Source: Vesta saturnalis | Lineage: Eukaryota; Arthropoda; Insecta; Coleoptera; Lampyridae | NCBI GenBank assembly: GCA_036346205.1 | Contig: JARFJB010000400.1 | Coordinates: 5,827,001-5,891,000, forward strand | Length of the DNA: 64,000 nucleotides | Direction of reading: 5' to 3' | In this document: positions 23,758 to 32,996 of the stretch, in pieces | Layout of the letters: the number at the start of each line of letters is the position of its first letter | Position numbering within the stretch: position 1 is the first letter of the stretch | Notes under the pieces: model-generated | Database searches by the model: none | Seen by the model: the letters and a program-made list of their open reading frames with translations, nothing else | What the model was told of the DNA's origin: nothing | Program-made: the position numbers and the translations under genes

Positions 23758-24184
23758 ATTGTAGTTCGCGGTCGATCACACCATAAAGTGTTATATATTG
23801 CTAAAATCAGCATAACATTCTCCATCCAACGACATAAAATATATCTTAACCCCATAAGCAAAAATAAACCTGATGATGGTTCAGAATAAACGAAACGTCA
23901 CATAATATTTTTAATACCGTATTAGTATTGTGCGTAAAAAGGTGCCTTAATAATGTTTAATCGAATTTTGAAAATTCCTAATAATAAGGTGGCCAAACGC
24001 GAAAAACGAAAATCGAAATTTTTAGTTTTTTGAGCATAAAACCAAATCCATTCGAGTTAGCTCAAATTTCTTTTCAAATTATTACTCGGCATCGAATTTA
24101 GCAAAAGTGCCGAATTTAAACCTATATCCTATCTCTTATAATAAGCGAGATCCCCATACTTGCCCTCGAATTTGGGACAGCCTG
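23758..24184 (-). repeat. Right long TIR of transposon A
   Basis: Inverted counterpart of 21774-22199, ending cagcctg at the shared TA (24185-24186). Confidence 0.93.
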
Positions 24185-24186
24185 TA
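24185..24186. other. TA target dinucleotide shared by two abutting transposons
   Basis: Transposon A ends at 24184 and transposon B begins at 24187. The single TA between them serves as A's right and B's left target site duplication. Confidence 0.9.
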
Positions 24187-24609
24187 CAAGGTGGTTCATT
24201 TTCGACGTTTTCTTATGGGAAGTACGCTTTCAATTACAGATAGACAAAAAGTAATATGGGGTCTTTGTGCTCGATTTCGGTGTTAATTAAGATACAATAG
24301 TCATGATCAAGATATCTCTGAACGTTATTGCGCAATTAGCCAAAATTAAAAAAAATGTCGATTTTGAAAAACTTGAATAACTGTTTTATTTCTAAATTTA
24401 TCGACAAATTGTAAAAACATTCTTAATGCACTTTTTTAAGTAGAATCCGATAATGCATTCACATTTTTAATACCTCTTTAATTTAAAAAGATACGACATA
24501 AAGTTGTATTTTTGATATGGAAACCATAGTTGGCTATGGCATCTTTAAATGACATTTTTTTTGTGCTTTTCAAAAATATATAACAGTTCTATACTATTTT
24601 AATAATTAA
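24187..24609 (+). repeat. Left long TIR of transposon B
   Basis: Pairs inverted with 26102-26511; shared stretches include ggaaaccatagttggctatg and aattgcgcaataacgt-type segments. Confidence 0.9.
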
Positions 24610-24761
24610 GTGATTTTTTAAGTTTTTCTAATTTATGTTTTATATTAAGAATACACAGGAGGCATAGGAGGCTGAGTAAAAACAAATGATACCTATATGT
24701 CAAATAATAAATTAAAAATTAGAACTGTGCAACAAAGTGATCTTGAAATTTAGTTATTAAC

Positions 24762-25713
24762 ATGCCTAATTATACAAATTCAGAATGCATGTTAAAGTGT
24801 TTTATATTATCCGAAGGTGATAAGTATGTGGCATCGGAATTATATTTACAAAATTTTCGTGAAAAGCAGCAGCCAAATAAAAATATTTTTGAACGGTATA
24901 GTTAATAGAAATTAAAATTTTTGCTAGCTCAAAACAATATTTTAATTAATTTTAGGTTACAGGAAAATTTAATTGAATTCGGCTCTTTTAAAAATCCCAC
25001 GCCAAAAACTTACTTTAAACGAAATTCTGAAGATAATTCAATGGTCGTCTTAGGACAAGTCGAAGCAGAGCCCACAACTTCACCTAGACAAATAGTTAAT
25101 CTAGGCGTGTCTCGAAGCAAAGCTCTTCGAATTTTAAAGAAACACAAATACCATTGCTATAGATTTCGGAAGAACATTTTTTGACTATAGACGACAGAAG
25201 GCGGCGTACTAGTTTTGTAATTAGTATATAAGTCACTGCCAAAATATACCTAATATTTCAAACTCCATTGCATGGTCAGACGAGGCGCATATCAGTAGTG
25301 ATGGTATTTTTAATAATCACAATTTTCCTTACTGGGCAAATACTAACGCTCATGTCAGTGGAAATTTTGAATAAATGTGCATTAAAAACGGACGTTTTTT
25401 TAGTATCACATGTATGAAGGAACATTAAACTCAATGAAATATCTCGATATTCTAGGAAATTAATTTGGAGGATTTCTAGAGAGTCTTCCTTTAGCATAAT
25501 ATTGCAATGTCATATTTCAACAAGACGGAGCTCCCGCACATAATTCCCTTGTAGTTAGTGACTACTTAAATTTACGTTTTCCTAATAGCTGGATGGGAGC
25601 GACAGCACCAATTTTGTGGTCTGCTAGTTCACCCGATCTTTCGCCTCTAGATTTCTTTTTATGGGTTTTTTTGAAAACAATCCTAAGTCTGCATCCAAAA
25701 AGAGGGCGTATAG
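24762..25713 (+). pseudogene. DD41D transposase with a 60 bp intron, multiple frame breaks
   Basis: Start is the ATG at 24762 (MPNYTNSECMLKCFILSEGD). Exon 1 (24762-24895) runs to EKQQPNKNIFE plus two bases. A 60 bp intron (24896-24955, gtatagtta...aattttag) restores R-LQENLIEFGSFKNP, aligned with KLDQNLREFGCFQKP of transposon A. Exon 2 continues through a helix-turn-helix (TTSPRQIVNLGVSRSKALRI). It then continues in broken frames to AWSDEAHISS (first Asp), FQQDGAPAHNSLV (second Asp) and SSPDLSPLDFFLWVFLK (third Asp), again 41 residues apart. Frame breaks near 25180, 25370 and 25500 make it a pseudogene. The intron position differs from that in transposon A. Confidence 0.85.
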
Positions 25714-26101
25714 TTTGAAAAATATTTGTAGTTTTAGTGTGTTTTTTATATTGATGTTTGTGTTCAAATTCTTGTTCGTTTATAGAATTAGATGTTTACA
25801 TACGTATAAAAGTTAACTTGCTGTTAGCTTTTCATAATTTCTGATGATGTTATATTGTTTATTTTCATTTCATTTCAATTTGCATTTGAGGTTTTTTGAT
25901 AATTTTATATTCAATCTTTAGATTTTATAATTTGCTACCATTCCACAAGATCAACATTACAATTAAACTTATTTCAAAATATAGTATAGTAAAATATTTT
26001 ACTGGAAGTGAAATTTCTTTTTTGAGTACAATACCTTCATCCAATTCTAAGCCAACTGTTATCCTTAATAAGTATACCAATTAACAAAAACTTAAAAAAT
26101 C

Positions 26102-26511
26102 AATTAATTATTAAAATAGCATAGAGGTGTTGTATATTTTTAAAAAGCACAAAAAAAATGTCATAGCCAACTATGGTTTCCATATAAAAAAATACAACTT
26201 TAGGCCATATCTTTTTTAAATTAAGAAGTTATTAAAAATGTGAATGCACTAATGGATTCTACTTAAAAAAGTGCATTAAGAATGTTTTTACAATTTGTCG
26301 ATACATTTAGAAATAAAAAAGTTATTCAATTTTTCAAAATCGCCATTTTTTTAATTTTGGCTAATTGCGCAATAACGTCAGACATATCTTGATTATGACT
26401 ATTGGATCTTAATTAACACCAAAATCGAGCACAAGGATCCCATCTTACTTTTTGTCTATCTGTAATAGAAGGGTACTTCCCATAAGAAAACATTGAAAAT
26501 GAACCACCCTG
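26102..26511 (-). repeat. Right long TIR of transposon B
   Basis: Inverted counterpart of 24187-24609, ending at TA 26512-26513. Confidence 0.9.
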
Positions 26512-26513
26512 TA

Positions 26514-27161
26514 CATCAGTAAGTTGTAATTTTAGATTTACCACTTAAATTTTCAGCGCGGTATGTTGCCTACGAAATGTCTAGGTATTAGATATCCATT
26601 ATAATTATATATGTTTATGAGAACTTTTTTTCCCGCAATTTAGCGAGCGCCGAAGCGAATTCTGAACCCAGTATTGAAATAGGCACGCCATGTGTACTTC
26701 TGTAGTTACAACTACAAAGTGCAAACGCCTACGTAATTTTATGAAGCTCGTAAAACGTCTGCGAGTTTTATTTTTTGAATTGGGTTTCAAGCGAATTTTA
26801 ACAAAATGTTTTGTATCTAACCGGCACCGGCATTGTGAAGTTTAGAGCTACAAGAAGGTAAATAATATACTTATCCTAGTTATTAGTATAAGTGTAGGTA
26901 ATAAAATTGCAGGTTACGAATTAATGTATACCTATGGTAGGGATAAGCCTTGGCGAATTCAAACTTTTGTTGTGGATATTCCAATCAGCTTCCTACTAAC
27001 AGTTTGTCATTATCATTTTTAATCATTAGGTGCAAATTTAAATATTTTTAAGTTTTAACTGAACGTGATTGTATTACATAACCTCTCATTTTCTAATAAG
27101 AATGCATCAATCACAATCTGGTTTGTCACAGTTTTGCAACTATACAGTTTATCTAATGAAC
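26514..27161. other. Interval with no gene recognised
   Basis: A minus ORF at 26605-26790 is Arg/Lys-rich but shows no known motif and has no supporting neighbouring exon. Nothing else was recognised. Confidence 0.4.
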
Positions 27162-27195
27162 CATAGCCTTCTTTATTTAAATAAAGAAGGCTATG
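27162..27195. repeat. Perfect 34 bp palindrome
   Basis: Seventeen bases (catagccttctttattt) are followed at once by their exact reverse complement, with no spacer. It could extrude as a cruciform or form a transcript hairpin, and lies about 230 bp upstream of the DUF4806-like exons. Confidence 0.95.
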
Positions 27196-27424
27196 AATGA
27201 ACCTACATTGAATTAAATTACAACTGATTTATGGATGTTACAGTGAATTTTTTCACATTTGCACAAAATGCCTTTACGTACGAATAAAAAAAAGTTTGTC
27301 TAACATATCTCGGCGCCACTTACGACGATTAGCAAACTAATATTTTAAAAAGCTGACAATAGGGATCAAACCAGATAATAACACACCATGCTGTTCTAAA
27401 TCATTAAATAATACCGATACTGAA

Positions 27425-28656
27425 AACAACTTTGTAGGATCAAAGTGTTAATGTAGAATCAGGCAACGTTGCTTGCAATGGGCCACTGTTACATGGCATT
27501 AATGATAGTAGTGAATTAGGGGAAACTGTAAATTTTTTGGATGAGAAATCCGTTAATTTAGATACAGCTAATAGAAACGATGATATGGTACCTGTAACTG
27601 GAGACACGAACAAAGTTCCTTGTCAAAATGAAGATCTTTTAGTGGACAATCTTAGGAAATGGGCTGTTAAAAATAATGTATCACATACAGCATTGAGTGA
27701 ATTGTTGGAAATATTATGTGAATAAGGATTTCTTCTTCCGAAGGGTGCAAGATCATTAATGAAAACCCCTAGAAAAACAATTATAAAAAACATTGCAAAT
27801 GGCCAGTATTGTCATTTTAGTATAAAGTGCGCAGGGAAAAGGTAAATAGAGTTTAAAAAAATTGATTTGTCTTTTCATATATGTACATATTTTCAGACAT
27901 TTTCGAGAGTTGGCCTTAACTAAAATAGATTTGAAAAGGCTGCAAGAAACTGTGGAAAATATTAATCGGGTAGGCCACAGTTCCAAAAGTAATAATGTTG
28001 ACGATGAGGTTTTGAAAAATTTCCCAATAGTCGATGATGAACAACTTGGTTTTCTGGAAGCATCATTCGCTAGCAGTGAAGAACTCAAGATTAGATTAGT
28101 AATATGTTTTGCTACTTTTCTAGTTTAGTTAAATTAAATACACGATTGTTAAATATTATTCATGCCATGTTAAATGTGATTATTATATGATTTTTAAACT
28201 GTAATTTGTATAATTTGCTTAGACTGATCGTCTTGAACATACGGGAGTAATTACGGAAGACGAAGTCACGAAAAAAATTTTGAGACTGGTCTTTACTGAT
28301 ACCTTTGTTTTGCGATTCAGTTGGTGGCTGAAAAGGCAAAAATGAATTTTTCAAATCTGCAGCTATATCAAGTTATAATAAGCAATTATTTTGTAATACC
28401 TGGTTGATTTTTAAGTTTTCTAAACATTGGTGACATATTGTACTTAAATCTAATTATTTTCAGAAGCTGCGCAACTCAACAATAATACGTTTACAGATTT
28501 GAAGATTATACGAAGCATTCAAAATTGGCTCAGACATGCCATAGCTCGTGATTCTAATCAGTAAGTTTGGATAATTTTTTCATCCATAAATATAATTGAT
28601 TTAATTTTAGAGAGAAGAGACTACAAAAACTTAATGAAAATAAGAAGAATAATTAG
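27425..28656 (+). pseudogene. Five-exon gene similar to insect DUF4806 proteins, frame broken
   Basis: Exon 1 (to 27841) encodes VDNLRKWAVKNNVSHTALSE and, after an in-frame TAA at 27723-27725, LPKGARSLMKTPRKTI and NGQYCHFSIKC. This matches my recollection of the N-terminal half of DUF4806 proteins, where LPKDARTLLKTPR precedes a short aromatic strand. Intron 27842-27896 joins in phase to exon 2 (27897-28098), which ends FPIVDDEQLGFLEASFASSE then ELKIRL, the start of the DUF4806 domain. Exon 3 (28223 to about 28368) gives GVITEDEVTKKILRLVFTD and FSWW, with a one-base shift into KGKNEFFKSAAIS. Exon 4 (28464-28560) gives DLKIIRSIQNWLRHAIARD. Exon 5 (28611-28656) ends at TAG. All splice sites follow GT-AG and phases agree. 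No function is established for this family. The 5' exon is not identified. Confidence 0.72.
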
Positions 28657-28784
28657 TAGAAAATAGTAACATGTTTTTTTTTAAGTTATTGTGTAATATA
28701 TTCACTATTTAAATATTAAATGCTTACCATTTTTACAGAAATTTTTTTATCCACAAAACTAAAAAACAGTTAGTGGAGTTTATC
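28657..28784. other. Short unassigned gap
   Basis: AT-rich sequence between the DUF4806-like gene and the SINE-like sequence; it may contain the former 3' UTR. Confidence 0.4.
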
Positions 28785-29002
28785 GGCCTATTTCCACAGT
28801 TTATGCTTTTTGAGCGCGACGTTTCGGAAGCGGACTCTGCTTCCGTCATCAAGCTTAGTCCTGAGAAGGACTGTTTTCGCACTTGAGTCGAATTCATGTG
28901 TTATATATAATTTTTTCCAAGCACTTGACTACTCTCAGATTCGAAATTGGTATCTTTCACTTACTAGTCTGACACCTTTACTGCTGAGCCACTGAGTAAT
29001 CC
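28785..29002 (-). repeat. tRNA-derived SINE-like sequence with a GAAACGTCGCG-type body
   Basis: On the minus strand from about 29000 it reads tcagtggctcagcagtaaag (A-box-like tggctcagcag), then tgtcagactagtaagtg, then atttcgaatctgag (B-box-like). Further on comes tgatgacggaagcagagtcc followed by gcttccgaaacgtcgcgctc. A related 45 bp piece recurs at 36187-36235. The tRNA-like head suggests a SINE, while the tail motif resembles segments seen near Penelope-like and SINE ends. Confidence 0.55.
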
Positions 29003-29018
29003 AATATATATTTTTTAG

Positions 29019-29021
<3 letters not shown>

Positions 29022-29065
<44 letters not shown>
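29022..29065. repeat. (TA)n microsatellite
   Basis: About 22 TA units between the SINE-like head and the 3' end of the Penelope-like fragment. Confidence 0.94.
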
Positions 29066-29067
<2 letters not shown>

Positions 29068-29456
29068 GTGGTTGCGCAGAAGTTTATTTCGCATGTTGCG
29101 CCGTAACTTCTTGCGCAGGTGTATTGCGCTTAAGCTCATCGCGCATTATTGGAATCCATATGGGTTTCATTTCTACACTAGCTTGGCTTATTGGATTTTC
29201 TGCTAGTGCGATGTATGCGACTTCTTTGAGTTTCCGACGAGTTGTGTTCTCGTCCTTTGCCACTATCTGTATGTTATCCTATTGGATGCGGTGGTCTTCG
29301 TTCCAGACATGTTCGGCGATTCTTGATCTTTCTGTTTCGCCCTTACGGTCGTTGTTATTGTGTTCCTGGGTTCTCACTTTGAGTGGTCTACTGCTCTCTC
29401 CTATGTATGCAGAGAATAATTTTGGTGGTAGTTCTGTTAAAACGCATTTCAGCTAA
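29066..29456 (-). pseudogene. Penelope-like element: GIY-YIG endonuclease C-terminus
   Basis: On the minus strand the sequence encodes PPKLFSAYIGESSRPLKVRT then QEHNN, RSRIAEHVWNEDHRIQ, then after a TAG (Trp expected) DNIQIVAKDENTTRRKLKEV and SVEMKPIWIPIM. AYIGESSRPLKVR with the downstream Arg, AEHVW and Glu positions is the GIY-YIG nuclease layout that ends Penelope-like retroelements, where it nicks the target for priming. The reverse transcriptase part is absent. The plus-strand ORF at 29124-29456 is its shadow. Confidence 0.88.
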
Positions 29457-29531
29457 TTTGCACGCTAACCCTTTGGCGGGAAAGTTAAAATTGTTTCACG
29501 TATTTGGAAGTAGAGTACATTGAAAAGTAAA

Positions 29532-30826
29532 ATGGATATGAATGATAAAAAACGCAGCGATAATTTCAATAAAGATGAAATTGAATTATTGGTAGATATT
29601 GTGGAGGTACATAAAGACGTGGTCGGTACATATAAAATCTGATTAAGTCAAATGTTAAAAAACATAACCTACATTAATTTTTAGAATGCAAGAAAACAGA
29701 CAGTGCTTCAAATGCTTCAAAAGAGGCCGAATGGCGTAAAATGGCAATCAAATTCAATGCTGTTTGCTACACAGACAGAACAGCAAATATGCTTAGAAGC
29801 AAGACGGATTCGCAAAAGACGACCACAAAAAGAGAATATGCCGAAGACTGGTGGGGGGCCATGTTCTGACATTAAATTAAAGGGTATTGGGAGCGGGAAA
29901 TTGGCAATTGTTGGCATTCCTGCGAAAGGAACGTAGTCTGCATTTGATTGTGACGCAGATAGTGCTTTTTTAATATTTTCTATGATGGTGCTTTAAATAT
30001 ATGTAAATTGGTAAAAGATTATATTTTTTGTTGTGCAGATTTTAATATTTATTCTAATTATTCCAGGAAAACTTACAAACCGTTGCAAATAACAATATAC
30101 TAGCTTACATTTCAGTTAATATTGAAGATATCGAAGTTGTAGGTATGGTAAGATCGTTTTGTTTACGTCATATTTTTATTTTAATTCGCTTTTTATGGTG
30201 TAGTTAAACAGCAGTCATTAGGCAGATTTTTTAATATTCATTCTGATTATTCCAAGCAAACCTACAAACTCTCGCACACGAAGATGCAGTAACGAATGGT
30301 TCAGTTACCATTAAAAATGTTGAAATTGTAGATATGGTAAGATCATTTTGCCTGTGTCGTATTCCAATTTTAATGTCCATTTTATGGTGTAGTCAAGGCA
30401 ATAGTGGGATTCTTAGAACCCAGCACTGTTGCGGCGAGCAAAACATCCAGCGTTACAAATAGGCCCCTGTACATCACTAACAGAAAAACAAACTGATGGT
30501 CCAGCCTCCTCAGCAGTTGCAACACCCCTCGCAACACCCCGTAAGCATTTGAAGGCGTTATTGTTATAATTAAGTTATTACACACTAAACACTACTTTCA
30601 GCTAAAGTAAGAGACAGAAAAAAACGGGTAGCCAAAACATCCCCACTGCACAACAATATGTATAGTGGTTTATTAAAGAAGAAGCAAGAATTTTTGGATT
30701 TTCAGAAATGGAGGAAGAATAAAAAAAAAGGAGAAGCGAGAAACAGAGCTTCACTTATTAAAAATAAAAATAATGTTAGAAGAACATAATCTTAAAATGA
30801 AAATATTAGAAGTAGAATTATCATAA
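29532..30826 (+). pseudogene. Harbinger Myb/SANT-like DNA-binding protein, multi-exon, frame broken
   Basis: Exon 1 (29532-29625) encodes KRSDNFNKDEIELLVDIVEV and HKDVV. Intron 29626-29684 joins in phase to CKKTDSASNASKEAEWRKMA and FNAVCYTDRTANMLRSK, the Trp/Arg pattern of the Myb/SANT-like domain. A frame change leads to KTGGGPCSDI, the KTGGGP signature that ends this domain. Two 81-nt exon-like segments follow (30067-30147 and about 30256-30336), encoding ENLQTVA... and NLQTLAH..., each ending ATG before gtaagatc. Later exons give a Pro/Ala-rich piece (30393-30540) and, after acceptor tttcag near 30600, a charged helix ending LLKIKIMLEEHNLKMKILEV, with a stop near 30826. In related elements this protein helps transposase reach DNA. 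Frame breaks occur near 29840 and 30720. Confidence 0.8.
30030..30395 (+). repeat. Tandem exon duplication, ~189 bp period
   Basis: Intron end, 81-nt exon and following intron are present twice (exons at 30067-30147 and 30256-30336), each followed by gtaagatc and a later tttatggtgtagt. In the second copy the acceptor reads ccaag rather than ccag at the aligned position, shifting the splice site by one base. Confidence 0.82.
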
Positions 30827-30911
30827 CAGATTCGCAAAATGTTTGTTTATAATGTTTGAACGCATTCTATTATTTATAATCAAATTTATATTATCTTACA
30901 ATGGTTGCAAA

Positions 30912-31320
30912 TTAGGAATTACCATTTTCAATTCCTAGTTCAATTGGTGGATTTCCATCATTTTCTTCAACGCTAATATTACGGAGAATCGCTGTTGCAA
31001 CAATAATTGTTTTTGATAGCTCTAAATACATGCGCATCCTTAAAGACAAAATGGGAATCTACGTTTCCACACGCCATAAGATCTTTCCACACAATTTCTG
31101 GTTCTTATGTGTTCCTCATTGTATAAATTTTCAGCAGTCGTATTTGGATTAGGTAATGGTGTAAGTAAATAATTAAAAGTATCCTTTTCTGTTTCTAAAC
31201 AGTTCAGCATCATCTGCGCCAGGGCCTTGAATCCTAATATGAGTACAGTCTATGGCTCCAATCACATATGGAAATCTGGCAATCTGGCAAAAAAGCTCTT
31301 TGGATTCTTACCGAGCAGTT
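30912..31320 (-). pseudogene. Harbinger transposase remnant lacking the middle of its DDE domain
   Basis: The minus strand encodes FPYVIGAIDCTHIRIQGPGA, carrying the first catalytic Asp (GAIDCTH), then DDAELFRNRKGYF, which precedes the second Asp in intact proteins. It then jumps to TPLPNPNTTAENLYNEEHIR and RTRNCVERSYGVWKRRFPF, containing the third acid (VERSYGVWKRRF). A final frame gives IIVATAILRNISVEENDG, with a stop near 30912. Roughly 100 residues with the second Asp are deleted after KGYF, and at least two frameshifts are present. The domain is DDE_Tnp_4-like. Confidence 0.88.
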
Positions 31321-31330
31321 TCAGTCTCTT

Positions 31331-31726
31331 TATTGTGTTTATGTGTAGCTAAACTGCTTGTTAATTATTTTTCTCTTAATGTTATAATTTTGTACTCACT
31401 TTAACCTCATTTAATGGTGTTTTGTTATATATTTAACCCTTTCATTATTTTTTTTTTGTGTTATTTGATTAATTAATGTATTTGTGCAATTACTTATTTA
31501 TAAAATAAGGTGGGTTTTCTTGGTGGTTCTTTCCCCCAATAGTACAATAACGGGTTGAATCATTATTGCGCACAGTTCGTTAATTTTCATTTGAGTGGTT
31601 TCATTGCTTACCTGCCCCACATGATGTAACACTTAACCACATCTAGCCTATCTAATTCAAATAGCACAACGTACCTACCGCTAGACGGCCAATTCTATTG
31701 ATCAGAATTATGGTTTGCGAGTAATT
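31331..31726. other. Interval with no gene recognised
   Basis: It may hold the end of the Harbinger element, but no inverted terminus could be matched to the region near 29470. Confidence 0.35.
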
Positions 31727-32996
31727 AAACATAATTTTAAATTATACGATCGAAACGTTTCGATAACACTTACCTTCCTCAGTAGTAATAACTGTTAAAA
31801 TTGTTAAAGATGTTAAAACAATTTTCTTAAAGTTGAAAAATTAAGACATAAACTTCAGCCTGCTATTAATATAACCGTTTGAGAAATAAATAAAGCCAGC
31901 TATAGAATTAAATTTTAGTAAAGAATAACTAGGTCATTAAAAATTAAATATTGTTAAACTGTCTTAAAGATCACAAATCAGAACACCCTCTAACGGCGAA
32001 GGCTAACAATGAAAGATGTCAGCCAAAAAATACATTTAACAAAATTTAATCAAGTTAGGATGTAAGTGTAAAGTTGTGAAAAACTTCAATTTGAAAATGA
32101 TACAAGAATTCACAAATATTAACATGACTTCAAATAAATTATTCCAGTTAAATCTAAAAAAGAAATATCTTTTTTAATAATTGCAAGTGTTATTAACAAT
32201 CAAAAGCATAATGCAGAACGTTTATTGTAATTTTTTAATTTTAACCTTAATTTCAACTACTTATGTTAAATTATAGTGCTGTGGTAATTTAACATATAAT
32301 TGGTAAAGCATTTGCTTCACGGTCTAGGAAAAACACAGCAAAAAACCTAGACATACCAAAAGTCAAAATTAAAATCAAAATCAAGACGTATCATTATGCC
32401 CTTTTTTTTTAATTATAAGATACCAAAACCTATTTAAACGGAGATTGTCTTAAAATTATTAAGACAATAGGTTCACGCTGTAAACGAACAATCAGTTTGC
32501 CTTGATAACATTTCCATATTGTCGAATTGAATGTCATGATTTAAATTTTTTAGGCATGGTCAGCCATTATTGACAAAGATATTTCTTTTTTGGATTTAGC
32601 TGGGTTATTTTATTTGATGTCATGTTTATATTTATGAATGCTTCTATCATTTTAAGTTTTTCACAACTTTACACTTACATCATTTACACTTACAACATAA
32701 ATTTTGTTAAATGTGTTTTTTGGCTGACATTTTTCATTGTGAGCCTTCACCGTTAGAGAGTGTTCTGATTTGTCATCTTTAATGACCTAGTTATTCTTTA
32801 CTAAAATTTAATTCTATAGTTGGCTTTCTACGTTTCTCAAACTGTTATGTTGATAGTAGGCTGATGTTTATGTTTTAACTTTTCAACTTTGACAAAATTG
32901 TTTACAACATCTTTAACAATTTTAATAGATATTACTACTGACGAAGATAACTATAAGTGTTATCGAAACGTTTAGATTGTATAATTTAAAATAACC
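31727..32996. repeat. Large foldback: ~440 bp arms around a ~410 bp spacer
   Basis: The left arm (31727-32169) and right arm (about 32579-32996) are inverted copies at roughly 80-85% identity by eye. Matching landmarks: aacgtttcgataacactta against taagtgttatcgaaacgttt; tttagtaaagaataactaggtcat against its inverse near 32790; agatgtcagccaaaaaatac against gtattt..ttggctgacat; aatctaaaaaagaaatatc against gatatttcttttttggattt. The spacer 32170-32578 has no recognised content. No protein motif was found, so it is either a foldback/MITE-like element or two opposed copies of one repeat. Confidence 0.88.

Larger units (their letters stand above)
21774..24184 (+). mobile_element. DD41D (rosa-like) transposon A with ~426 bp terminal inverted repeats
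   Basis: The left arm begins caggctgtcccaaattcgag and extends to about 22199; the inverted right arm is about 23758-24184, ending gggacagcctg. The arms are nearly identical over their full length. Target TA dinucleotides are at 21772-21773 and 24185-24186. The element is 2,411 bp with a transposase gene on the plus strand. Near-identical long arms suggest it is the youngest of the DD41D elements here. Its right TA is shared with the next element. Confidence 0.95.
24187..26511 (+). mobile_element. DD41D (rosa-like) transposon B with ~420 bp terminal inverted repeats
   Basis: The left arm is about 24187-24609, beginning caaggtggttcattttcgac. The right arm is about 26102-26511, ending gaaccaccctg, with the target TA at 26512-26513. 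The second base pair of the left terminus differs (caagg against cctg inverted, expected cagg). The 2,325 bp body has a plus-strand transposase gene more decayed than A's. Its arms are not the same sequence as A's arms, so B is a different subfamily inserted at A's edge. Confidence 0.93.
29480..31330. mobile_element. PIF/Harbinger-like element remnant
   Basis: A Myb/SANT-like gene on plus (29532-30826) converges on a Harbinger transposase remnant on minus (30912-31320). Harbinger transposons typically encode exactly these two proteins. Terminal inverted repeats and the 3 bp target duplication were not identified, so limits are approximate. Confidence 0.78.

Noticed and set aside
29124..29456. 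110-codon plus-strand ORF
   Set aside because: Antisense shadow of the Penelope-like GIY-YIG coding sequence on the minus strand.
29470..31560. Possible Harbinger terminal inverted repeats (aaccctttggcggg against gggttgaatcatt)
   Set aside because: The match is limited to a few bases and no 3 bp target duplication was evident.
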